A DNA stretch of 64,000 nucleotides from DATCJA01 sp963814955 (GTDB lineage: Bacteria > Acidobacteriota > Vicinamibacteria > Vicinamibacterales > UBA2999): assembly GCA_963814955.1 (NCBI GenBank), contig CAWFEX010000008.1, forward strand, positions 806,001 through 870,000, read 5' to 3'. How positions within the stretch are numbered: position 1 is the first letter of the stretch; each line of letters opens with the position of its first letter. Positions 56,647 through 64,000 of this stretch are shown here, one piece after another. The position numbers and the translations under genes are program-made. The notes beneath the pieces were generated by a model, which saw only the letters and a list, made by a program, of their open reading frames with translations, made no database searches and was not told the origin of the DNA.

Positions 56647-57330
56647 TTAATTGATCGCGAAACAGTAGAACAATCCTTCGCCGCCGGTGGCGCGCAGCTC
56701 TTCCTGACTGCAACCCTGCGTGTCGTGCGCGGAGTTCCACGAGCTCCCGGTCTTGGGATCGTTGCCCTGACGATCGTGATGACCGACGCGCGCCTTCCCC
56801 GAGTTCGGAAAGTAGCGCACCCAGTTGCCGCAAGTGGTATTGGCGGAGTCGGTGCCGGGGAAGGCGGTGCCGTCGGGCTGCGAACCGGTCAGAACGTCGT
56901 GGCGATTGGGATTGTCGCCGCGGCCGTTGATCGCTTCTCCCTTTTCGGTGAGGGCGGTCTCCTTGGTGACGTTGACCTTATCGCCGTGCAGCTCGTCGAC
57001 GGTTCTGGCAATGAGAACGCCTTTGGCGTTGTACCAGGGGCCGGTGCCGATCCGTTCACGCGCGTGCCGCGTGGGATGACCCGCGGATCCGTTCTCACTG
57101 AGATACGCGTGCCAGGTCTTGCTGCCGGCGCCCACCGCAGTTGCCAGCTTCTGGCAGTGCTGATCGGCGCCGTTCAGGCCTCCAAGATTGGCGCCGCGTC
57201 CCGGTCCGGCGCTCGTCAGGAAAAAGCTCATGGCAGTGGCGGATGAAGCCTGTCCCTGGGCGGGGGCCGGCGCGGAGGTGAAAACCGCTGAGAGCAGCAG
57301 GATGGCAGCAGCAGGATAGCGTGCGTTCAT
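56647..57330 (-). CDS. Exported lectin/endostatin-like protein
   Basis: This is a 227-residue exported protein with signal peptide (about 1-24). The mature part starts with MSFFLTSAGPGRGANLGGL and contains HCQKLATAVGAGSKTWHAYLS, RIGTGPWYNAKGVLIA and CGNWVRYFP. This pattern fits the collagenase NC10/endostatin-like C-type-lectin fold that occurs widely in soil bacteria. Four cysteines can form disulphides. The ATG at 57330 has AAGGAG; an upstream frame start is rejected. Ligand unknown. Confidence 0.72.
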   Translation of the reverse strand: MNARYPAAAILLLSAVFTSAPAPAQGQASSATAMSFFLTSAGPGRGANLGGLNGADQHCQKLATAVGAGSKTWHAYLSENGSAGHPTRHARERIGTGPWYNAKGVLIARTVDELHGDKVNVTKETALTEKGEAINGRGDNPNRHDVLTGSQPDGTAFPGTDSANTTCGNWVRYFPNSGKARVGHHDRQGNDPKTGSSWNSAHDTQGCSQEELRATGGEGLFYCFAIN

Positions 57331-57395
57331 CTCGTTCTCCTTGGTATCAAACGGCCCCATTTATACACCAGAGGCTATAATCTCGGGACGATTTG

Positions 57396-57515
57396 CGATT
57401 CGTGATTGGTGATTGGCGATTTGCGATTGGTGATTCGTGATTCACAATTTGCGGTTTCACGCGACGACCAATCATCAATCAATCACCCGATCTCAAATCG
57501 TCAATCATCAGTAAC
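57396..57515. repeat. GATTxGTGATT degenerate tandem repeats
   Basis: Direct GATTTGCGATTGGTGATT-type repeats, then inverse ATCATCAATCAATCA-type repeats, fill the leader of the DUF6351 gene. Low-complexity intergenic repeats of this kind can fold into a long imperfect hairpin. Confidence 0.6.
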
Positions 57516-57528
57516 GAGAGGGGTTGCA

Positions 57529-59697
57529 ATGCTCCAGTTGATATCGCGCGTTGCCATAATCGCCGCAGTGGCGTTTGTACATGACGTGGTCGACGTCACG
57601 CCGGCGCAGGCCCAGGATCGTGGAATCAGGCTGAGCGCCGTGTCGAGCCGTCCGGAATTCGTCACCGGCGGCGACGTGCTGGTTCGTGTCGACGTGCCTG
57701 CCGGAACCGCGGCGGGAAGCGTCCGCGTATCGCTGAACGGCGCCGACGTCACCGGGAAGTTCCGCGCCGATGCCGCAGGACGCTCTCTGACGGGGCTGAT
57801 CGACGGCCTCACGCTCGGACCGAATCAGATGAGCGCAACGGGCGGAAACGCTTCGGTCCGGCTGAACCTGGTCAACTATCCCATTACCGGTCCGGTGCTC
57901 TCGTCGCCCCAGGAGCAGCCCTTCGTCTGCATGACCGATCGCTTCAAGCTGCTGACGGGCGGGACGCTGGGGCGGCCGCTCGACGCCAACTGCTCGATCG
58001 CCACGCGCGTCGACTACGTCTACCGTCCCGCGACGGGAACCGATTTCAAGCCGCTGTCGGATTCGAAAACCGTTCCGGCGGATGCCGCCATGGTCACGGT
58101 CAATGCCAAACAGGTCCCTTTCCTCGTCCGAATCGAGACCGGCACGATCAACCGCGCGATCTACCAGATTGCCATGCTGCACAACCCGGCGAGCGATCCG
58201 GCGCCCGATTTTGCATCGCGCAGCGCGGGCTGGAACGGCCGGCTCATTTACACCTTCGGCGGCGGTTGCGAACCCGGCTGGTACCAGCAGGGCGCTTCGA
58301 CCGGCGGCGTCATGGACGAAGCGCAGCTGCGGCAGGGATACGCTGTCGCATCCGCGTCGCTCGACGTGGCGGGAAACAACTGTAACGACCTGATTTCCGC
58401 TGAAACGATGATGATGGTGAAGGAGCGGTTCATCGAGGCATATGGCGCGCCGCTCTTCACGATTGGATGGGGATCGTCGGGTGGCGCCATCCAGCAGTAT
58501 CAGATTGGCGACAACTATCCGGGACTGCTGGATGGTCTGATCACCGGCCGCAGCTTCATGGATACACCGTTTGCGAGCTCGACGAGCAGCGGAGACGGTC
58601 GCCTTCTCTTGAGCTACTTCGACAAGAACGCTGGTGTCCAGTACACGGACGAGCAGAAGCGGGCGATCGCGGGATTCCGGACGGTCGAGACCATCAGCAA
58701 TCTGTCGCGCGTCCGGGCACCCCGTTTCAGTGCGACCGAGCGATGCCCTGAAGCGCTGACGCCCGAGCAGCGCTACCACCCGGTGAACAATCCGAAAGGC
58801 GCCCGCTGCACGATCTGGGATCACGGCGCTGTCGTCTACGGGCGCGACCCGAAGACCGGATTCGCGCGCCGGCCGCTCGACAACGTCGGCATCCAGTACG
58901 GCCTTGAAGCGCTGAATGCAGCAGTCATCACCAAGGAACAGTTCCTCGATCTGAACGAGAAGATCGGCGGCTTCGACATCGACGGCAACGTCGTCGCCCA
59001 GCGGATGACGGCCGACGCCGAGGCTGTGCGCGCCGCGTATCGTACCGGCCGTCTGGCGAGCGGCGGCGGCGGCCTCGCCGCGACGCCGATCATCGACTAC
59101 CGCACGTACTACGACGATCAACCGGGCGGCGACGTGCACCTCCGTTTCCACTCCTTCTCGACGCGTGCGCGGCTGGAAAAAGCCAACGGCCACTCGGACA
59201 ACATGATCATGCTCGTCCAGGACAAGCGGTACGGCGACTTCGACACCGCGAGTCCCGTGCTGCTGCAGGCGCTCGCGCAGATGGACCAGTGGCTGACGAA
59301 CCTGTCGAAGGACAGCTCAGGCGAGGCGCCAATTGCGAAACTGCGTCGCGCAAAGCCCGCGGATCTCGTCGACGCCTGCTGGAACACGGATGAGACGCCC
59401 AGGCGAATCGTCGAGAAGCAGCAGTATCGCGCCGGTCAGTGCAACGAGCTGTATCCGGCGTTTTCATACCCCCGCGGGATCGCAGGTGCGCCAATCGCCA
59501 ACGATGTCATCAAGTGCCAGCTGAAGTCGTTGAGCGCGGCCGACTACAAAGTGACGTTCACGGCGGATGAAATGACGCGGCTGCGAAGGATTTTCCCGTC
59601 CGGCGTGTGCGACTGGACGAAGCCCGGCATGGATCAGCAGCGGCTCACCGGCACCTGGCAGGTGTTCAAGGCGGGAAACACGGCGGGAACGCAGTAG
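57529..59697 (+). CDS. DUF6351 family exported protein
   Basis: This is a 722-residue exported protein with a hydrophobic signal (about 4-24). RLSAVSSRPEFVTGGDVLVR and GADVTGKFRADAAGRSLTGL form an N-terminal beta domain. A larger hydrolase-like part includes NGRLIYTFGGGCEPGWYQQG, GWGSSGGAIQQYQIGDNYPG (a G-x-S-x-G elbow) and HSFSTRARLEKANGHSDN. The family is annotated only as DUF6351; an alpha/beta-hydrolase fold is an inference from the GWGSSGG motif. ATG 57529 with GAGAGG upstream is preferred. Confidence 0.78.
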   Translation: MLQLISRVAIIAAVAFVHDVVDVTPAQAQDRGIRLSAVSSRPEFVTGGDVLVRVDVPAGTAAGSVRVSLNGADVTGKFRADAAGRSLTGLIDGLTLGPNQMSATGGNASVRLNLVNYPITGPVLSSPQEQPFVCMTDRFKLLTGGTLGRPLDANCSIATRVDYVYRPATGTDFKPLSDSKTVPADAAMVTVNAKQVPFLVRIETGTINRAIYQIAMLHNPASDPAPDFASRSAGWNGRLIYTFGGGCEPGWYQQGASTGGVMDEAQLRQGYAVASASLDVAGNNCNDLISAETMMMVKERFIEAYGAPLFTIGWGSSGGAIQQYQIGDNYPGLLDGLITGRSFMDTPFASSTSSGDGRLLLSYFDKNAGVQYTDEQKRAIAGFRTVETISNLSRVRAPRFSATERCPEALTPEQRYHPVNNPKGARCTIWDHGAVVYGRDPKTGFARRPLDNVGIQYGLEALNAAVITKEQFLDLNEKIGGFDIDGNVVAQRMTADAEAVRAAYRTGRLASGGGGLAATPIIDYRTYYDDQPGGDVHLRFHSFSTRARLEKANGHSDNMIMLVQDKRYGDFDTASPVLLQALAQMDQWLTNLSKDSSGEAPIAKLRRAKPADLVDACWNTDETPRRIVEKQQYRAGQCNELYPAFSYPRGIAGAPIANDVIKCQLKSLSAADYKVTFTADEMTRLRRIFPSGVCDWTKPGMDQQRLTGTWQVFKAGNTAGTQ

Positions 59698-59730
59698 GCA
59701 CGTTGGGCACGTTCGGATCGAGGGACCCTG

Positions 59731-60516
59731 ATGCATCTCAAATATGTCGTCGTCGTCATTGGTTTCGTGGCAGCCGCCGTTGTTGCGGCTGGCGCGCAGG
59801 CGCCAAAGCCGCAGGGCGGGACTCCAACGGTGAAGGACGTGTTGTACAGCGCCGCCGACTCCATCGGGATGCTCAGGACCGCGGCCGAGGTCGATCGCAT
59901 CGCAACGATGAACTACTGGGCGACCGGGACGATGACCACAGATGGCAAGGCGTGCACGCTGAAAGAGTACAAGGCCAGCGTCAACTGGCTGCACAAGGCG
60001 ATGCGGATCGACTACACGTGCGACGGGCAGCCCCGCCGCGTCGAGGTAGTCAACGGCGCTGCGTCGTGGAATGAGGCGGAGCCTGGCGTGAAACCGTCCG
60101 CCGCTCCCGGAACGGCCGCCGAGCGGCAGCTCATGATCTGGACGCTTCCTGCCGGAGTCATCAAGGCGGCAACAGCGGCGGCGAGCAACGCGAAGGTAAG
60201 CGTCGAAGGCGGCCACACCGTGGTGTCGTTTCCGGTAGCAGATGTCGCCGGCGCGACTATTCGCGCCGCCTACAGCCAGGAAACATATCTGCTCGAACGA
60301 GTGGAAGCGCGCCTCGGCCCGACGGCGATCGACATTACCTATGCCGAGCACGGCGACTGGAACGGTGACGACTATCTCAGCGACGTGCAGTTTCCAAAAC
60401 GCATTACCCAGAAGCGCGGCAACGCGACGGTGCTCGACCTCACCGTCACCAAAACGAACACGTACAACCCGTACGTGGTAATGCCAGTGCCGCCGGGGAT
60501 CCAAGCTACACCGTAA
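59731..60516 (+). CDS. Exported protein sharing a domain with the MBL hydrolase at 62121
   Basis: This is a 261-residue exported protein (signal about 1-23). Its middle and end show RQLMIWTLPAGVIKAATAA, YLLERVEARLGPTAIDITY, and WNGDDYLSDVQFPKRIT. The N-terminal half of the MBL hydrolase at 62121-63699 has the same order (RQLDMWLNPHGFVKAAMM, NLVERVQTWVPNPVRGDMNY, WRDVSGVKFPGNF). So this is a freestanding version of that beta-rich domain. It begins 33 bases after the DUF6351 gene and may be part of its transcript. Confidence 0.65.
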   Translation: MHLKYVVVVIGFVAAAVVAAGAQAPKPQGGTPTVKDVLYSAADSIGMLRTAAEVDRIATMNYWATGTMTTDGKACTLKEYKASVNWLHKAMRIDYTCDGQPRRVEVVNGAASWNEAEPGVKPSAAPGTAAERQLMIWTLPAGVIKAATAAASNAKVSVEGGHTVVSFPVADVAGATIRAAYSQETYLLERVEARLGPTAIDITYAEHGDWNGDDYLSDVQFPKRITQKRGNATVLDLTVTKTNTYNPYVVMPVPPGIQATP

Positions 60517-60751
60517 TTACCTCCTTTCACACCTGGGCTGCGGTCCGCTCGTTGGAACCTGAACACGAACCGGGAATCGACCCGCCTCGGCTGCGCATGG
60601 TTTAGACGAGCTGCGGCGAGGCCGCGCCGAAGAAGCGAGTGAAGATCGCGCCGTGAAGGCGGGAACTGAGAAGCGTGAACGACGCGTCTCGGCAGGCACT
60701 CGCCTTGCACCAAGTCGAGGTGATTGAACTCCTGACCTTGGAGGCATACGC

Positions 60752-61348
60752 ATGAGATCGGACCACGATGCGCCCGTCAGACGGCTCGAACGGCTGTCTC
60801 GGATGCGGGGGTACGACTTGGCGCCGCACAAGCCGGATCCGCGCGGGTGGAAAGTCATCAATCGCGAGAGACGCCACGTCGGCGAGGTCAAGGATCTGAT
60901 CGTCGACACCGACCGGATGGTTACGACGTATCTCGACGTCGAGCTCGACCGGAAAGTGTTCGATCTATCCGGCGACGATCCTCACGTGCTGGTGCCGATG
61001 GCCCACGCCCACATGGAGGGACGCCACCTCGTCGTCGATGAAATCGCTCCTGGCTGGTTCGGCGAGCTCAAAGCGGCGCGCGAAGCCCACAACCACGAAT
61101 TCTGGGATCGCTGGTGGCATTCGGACGAGACGAACCCCTCACGACGCGGTCCCCAGATCTCTCGTCGCGGCAGTTCCGACGCGCTCGATCGCGTCATCGA
61201 CGACGTACGCCCCGGTGAGACCGTTCGCATTCCGGTGGTCGAAGAGGAAATCATCGTGGAACGACGACCGGTTCCCACCGACGAACCTCGACGAGACGAC
61301 TACGTCGTGAACCGGTCGGCCGACGAACCGGCTTTGCGGGAGAGGTGA
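60752..61348 (+). CDS. PRC-barrel stress-response-like protein
   Basis: This 198-residue cytosolic protein has a PRC-barrel domain (KVINRERRHVGEVKDLIVDT, TYLDVELDRKVFDL, HVLVPMAHAHM). An acidic C-terminal part with IPVVEEEIIVERRP resembles the YsnF/AvaK domain of general-stress proteins. Photosynthetic reaction-centre H and RimM share the barrel. GGAGG precedes ATG 60752. The next, overlapping-spaced gene is a small membrane ORF. Confidence 0.78.
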   Translation: MRSDHDAPVRRLERLSRMRGYDLAPHKPDPRGWKVINRERRHVGEVKDLIVDTDRMVTTYLDVELDRKVFDLSGDDPHVLVPMAHAHMEGRHLVVDEIAPGWFGELKAAREAHNHEFWDRWWHSDETNPSRRGPQISRRGSSDALDRVIDDVRPGETVRIPVVEEEIIVERRPVPTDEPRRDDYVVNRSADEPALRER

Positions 61349-61351
61349 CGC

Positions 61352-61525
61352 ATGGAGGAAATCTCGATCGTCAGACGACGCGCGCGCATCTGGCCGGCAG
61401 TTCTGCTCCTGATCCTGGTCGCGGTGATCGTGCTCGCCGCGTTGTGGGTGATGGGCTACTTCGGCCCGACGGAAATCAACGTACTGATGGCGCCCTCCTC
61501 GAGTCTCTTTACGGGTAGCGCCTGA
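61352..61525 (+). CDS. Small single-helix membrane protein
   Basis: This 57-residue ORF has a charged start (MEEISIVRRRARIWP) and one strong hydrophobic helix (AVLLLILVAVIVLAALWVMG). It follows the PRC-barrel gene by three bases with GAGAGG upstream, which supports cotranscription. No family is recognised. Confidence 0.6.
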   Translation: MEEISIVRRRARIWPAVLLLILVAVIVLAALWVMGYFGPTEINVLMAPSSSLFTGSA

Positions 61526-61538
61526 TCACGTCGCGCCG

Positions 61539-61988
61539 TCACGCCAGTTCTGCCGTGCAGTTGGGGCACCGCCTGGCGCGCAGTGAAATCGTCGAGACAC
61601 AAAACGGGCATTCCTTGGTCGTTGGCGCGGCTGCGGCCGCCGGCTGGTCGAACGCACTCTTGATGCGGTTGACCTGTTTGATGACGAGGAACACCGCAAA
61701 AGCCACGATCAGGAACGAAATCACGTCGTTGATGAACTGGCCGTAGGCAATCACCGGGACGCCCTGCGTCTTCGCTTCGGCAAGCGAGGCCGGAACTCCC
61801 TTCGACGTGTCCAGCACCTGGAAGAGGCTGGAGAAATCCACCCGCCCGATCAGCACGCCGAGCGGCGGCATCAGAATGCCCTCCACCAGGCTCGTGACGA
61901 TGCGTCCGAAGGCGGCGCCGATGATCACACCGACGGCGAGATCCATCACATTGCCTCGCGCAATGAACTCACGAAATTCCTTGAGCAT
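61539..61988 (-). CDS. mscL: Large-conductance mechanosensitive channel with zinc-ribbon tail
   Basis: This is a 149-residue MscL. The first helix has EFREFIARGNVMDLAVGVIIGAAFG and the pore-lining GRIVTSLVEGILMPPLG, followed by DVISFLIVAFAVFLVIK. The channel opens under membrane tension to release solutes. The tail carries CPFC and CPNC, a zinc-ribbon, instead of the usual charged helix. ATG 61988 has GGAGAG upstream. A longer frame from 62096 is repeat-derived. Confidence 0.9.
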   Translation of the reverse strand: MLKEFREFIARGNVMDLAVGVIIGAAFGRIVTSLVEGILMPPLGVLIGRVDFSSLFQVLDTSKGVPASLAEAKTQGVPVIAYGQFINDVISFLIVAFAVFLVIKQVNRIKSAFDQPAAAAAPTTKECPFCVSTISLRARRCPNCTAELA

Positions 61989-62055
61989 CGGACTCTCCGC
62001 TGGTTGAACAACGACGCAGTGTCCGGCGTTTGCGGCACCAACCTTCGGTGCCGCC

Positions 62056-62104
62056 ATCGGTCCGGCTGAAGCCGGACGTAATGTGAAGCCGGACACTACG
62101 CACG
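62056..62104. repeat. Dispersed GTCCGGCTGAAGCCGGAC repeat
   Basis: A full copy and a partial inverse copy (GAAGCCGGACACTACG) lie between mscL and the MBL gene, the same family as 30571 and 45021. It adds an artificial in-frame extension upstream of mscL. Confidence 0.7.
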
Positions 62105-62120
62105 TTGAAGCGTTCAGTTG

Positions 62121-63699
62121 CTAATTCGTGCCGGCCTTCCCTACGAACCTCAGGAAATCGCTCCACGGTACGGCGCGCCCATGGAGCGCCGCAACCGTCG
62201 CGACGTCCAGCTTGTACGCCATCACGTTGTTGTACAGGTTCACCGCGGCAGGCGGTGGCGTTGCCGGCATCTGAGCGTCGGGCGCAGGCGGCGTGTAGAT
62301 GTCCGCTTCGACGAGGATCCGCTCCCGCGGCAGATACGCCATCAGCATCCCCTCTGCGTGCGGGCTTCCCTGGACGTAGTAGACGTCAAGGTTCCGCGTC
62401 CCGTCACTGATAGTGCTTTTCATCTCTACGGTCTCGAGCTGGTACCCTTCGGCGAATTCCGTCGGCGGATAGAGCGACAGGCGATCCGGCTCGAGCGTCC
62501 GCGCTGCGTACGTCAGCACTTCCTGCTTGTAGAAGTCGCGATTGCTCCGGTGCGTCACGACCGTCGCGCCTTCATGAAATGCCGTCCGCACGCCGCCCAG
62601 GTGATCGAAGTGGTGGTGCGAGTTGACGAGGTAGCGAATCGGCTTGTTCGGAATCGCCTTGTAGACCGCTTCGATGACGGCCAGCGTGCGCCGCTCGTCC
62701 TGCGGGGCCTCGATCAGCGCCGTGAAGTCGCGAAACTCGACTGCTACGCTGTGATGCGAGCCGCCGGTCAGATAGTAGACGCCGTCGGCGAGCTTGTTCG
62801 TCTCCACGCGGACCGGCGGAATCGTGGCCGTCCTCGCGGCCTCCGGCACGGGCGTCGCCGCGCACTGATTGACCGTGATGTCCTTGACGGCAAACGTGAT
62901 CCGATTGTGCCCGCCGTTGTAGTTCGGCGGCTGCGTCTCGTCGTCCCAGTCCTGATGGTGATGGAAGTTACCGGGAAACTTGACGCCGCTGACGTCGCGC
63001 CACTGTGTGAACTCGCCCTCGTAGTTCATGTCGCCGCGCACGGGATTCGGCACCCACGTCTGCACCCGTTCGACCAGATTCTGATCGTTGATGGTCGCGT
63101 TCACACGGTACTTGCCGAGGACGGTAATCGAGATGACGTTGAGCCTGCGCATCGGGATCGAGCTCAAGCCGCCGAGCGCGCCGCTCTCATACCGTGTGAT
63201 GAGCACCGGGTTGGCTCCCGGCATCATGGCAGCCTTTACGAAGCCGTGCGGATTGAGCCACATGTCGAGCTGCCGCATCTCGGCGGCCGCCGGCGCGGGC
63301 ACGGGCATCGCCGCGGGCTGGTTCCATGCGACCTTGTCGACGACGAACTCGACCGCTCGCTGTTGACCCTGGATGGGGATGCCGCCGCCGCCGCGAGCCG
63401 GATACGTTACCCTGCTGAATGACGCGCTCTTCACGAGAGGATCGCTCCTCGTAGTTGATCGTGCGCGAGTAGCTGGCCAGCTCGACACGCGCCCAATCGT
63501 CGCGGATGTCGTAGTTCTGTCCCACAATCCCGAAGTAGCCGGCGCCGGTATACGTCACGCACTTCAAATTGTTGGTGCCCATCGCCTGTCCAACCGCCTG
63601 CAGCACGGCCTGCGCCGTCTGTCCCTGAGCCGCGGGTCGTGGCGCCGCCGTCGCCACCAGCACCAACGCGCCGATGAGGGCCGTCATGTGTCTGAACAT
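62121..63699 (-). CDS. Exported metallo-beta-lactamase-fold hydrolase (frameshifted)
   Basis: This exported protein has about 525 residues. The signal peptide MFRHMTALIGALVLVATAAP starts at 63699. A beta-rich domain follows (RQLDMWLNPHGFVKAA), then an MBL domain with YLVNSHHHFDHLGG (zinc ligands), a THRSNRDF segment, and a late histidine (YYVQGSPHAEGMLMAYLP). At about 63404-63412 one extra base breaks the frame (QQGN to YPARGGGGIP). A lactonase or quorum-quenching-like hydrolase is possible, but the substrate is not known. GGAGG precedes the ATG. Confidence 0.75.
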
Positions 63700-63720
63700 A
63701 TAGCCTCCGTTGTCCCGTCT

Positions 63721-64000
63721 TTAGAAAATCGCCAACGGGTTGACCGGCGATCCTGTGCCGCCTTCGACTGGCAGCGGCGCAAACGTCATGAGGAACTCGT
63801 AACGATTGAGCTTTCTCGCCGTCGCGACCGCCTGCTCCAGGTCGAGGCATTCGACGATGTTGATGCCCATCCAGTTGAGGACCGCGACATGAATCGGGTT
63901 CCGCATGCCCTCCCATCCCGGCCTCGGGTTCCAGTCGATGTTGAAATCGTGGCCGATGAAGGCGGGCATCCGCTCGTGCATCCACGGGATCGTGTCCGGG
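63721..64000 (-). CDS. Cyclase-family protein, C-terminal part (5' end outside window)
   Basis: The visible 92 codons end NIVECLDLEQAVATARKLNR and FLMTFAPLPVEGGTGSPVNP, the typical C-terminus of cyclase/kynurenine-formamidase-like metal hydrolases. The frame is open to the right edge, so the active-site motif HGTHxDxPxH is not visible. The gene ends 21 bases before the MBL gene on the same strand and may be cotranscribed with it. Confidence 0.75.
   Translation of the reverse strand, partial: PDTIPWMHERMPAFIGHDFNIDWNPRPGWEGMRNPIHVAVLNWMGINIVECLDLEQAVATARKLNRYEFLMTFAPLPVEGGTGSPVNPLAIF

Noticed and set aside
57508..59193. 561-codon minus-strand frame opposite DUF6351
   Set aside because: Arg-rich shadow product; the + strand gene carries a signal peptide and family motifs.
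62118..63422. 434-codon + strand frame opposite the MBL hydrolase
   Set aside because: Shadow of the real gene, which shows the HHHFDH zinc motif on the minus strand.

Overview
The window is high-GC, gene-dense DNA of an Acidobacteriota-like soil bacterium, most likely of the Vicinamibacteria type. This is inferred from gene content: many TonB-dependent receptors with N-terminal carboxypeptidase-regulatory domains, DUF6152 proteins with their exported partners, DUF6351, DUF6644, DUF5995, an endostatin/lectin-like protein, a PEP-CTERM protein, and dispersed palindromic repeats whose translation reads GPAEAGHY. No rRNA, tRNA, transposase or CRISPR array was recognised. The DNA looks like ordinary chromosome from a draft assembly. 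At least nine genes are interrupted by single-base shifts, often at short homopolymers, so consensus indels are the likeliest cause.

Layout. 1-2.2 kb: a truncated GAF/AAA+ regulator behind two pyridoxamine-oxidase-like proteins. 2.3-15.8 kb: a cupin, OmpA and beta-barrel envelope proteins, a hybrid histidine kinase, a PEGA-domain protein, a Pal-like lipoprotein, a lytic transglycosylase, a rhomboid protease fused to Sel1 repeats, and a one-piece DUF6152-partner fusion. 16-25 kb: a 2OG-Fe(II) oxygenase-like protein, an MmgE/PrpD-DUF5995 pair, a DUF1326-DUF2182 pair, an SGNH esterase, a TonB receptor and a PEP-CTERM protein. 25.6-32.1 kb: a two-gene DUF6152 module, exported proteins, an alpha/beta-hydrolase-like protein, a membrane-anchored TIR protein and an outer-membrane barrel.

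32.4-45.0 kb is the clearest functional unit, a corrinoid salvage and uptake island. cbiZ and cbiB are followed by a cobalamin riboswitch. Then come a PduO-type adenosyltransferase, two complete BtuF/C/D-like ABC importers on either side of one BtuB-like receptor, and cobyric acid synthase (cbiP/cobQ). The genes overlap by ATGA or GTGA junctions almost throughout. The expected logic is uptake through the outer and inner membranes, adenosylation, trimming of foreign corrinoids by CbiZ, and rebuilding through CbiB.

45.1-64 kb: a frameshifted PQQ-type sugar dehydrogenase, a coiled-coil membrane protein, a three-gene MBL hydrolase/membrane protein/TerB cluster, a DUF6644 pair, a second split DUF6152 module ahead of a 1036-residue Oar-like TonB receptor, a lectin-like protein, a DUF6351 protein, a PRC-barrel protein with a small membrane ORF, MscL, an exported metallo-beta-lactamase-fold hydrolase, and a partial cyclase-family gene at the right edge.
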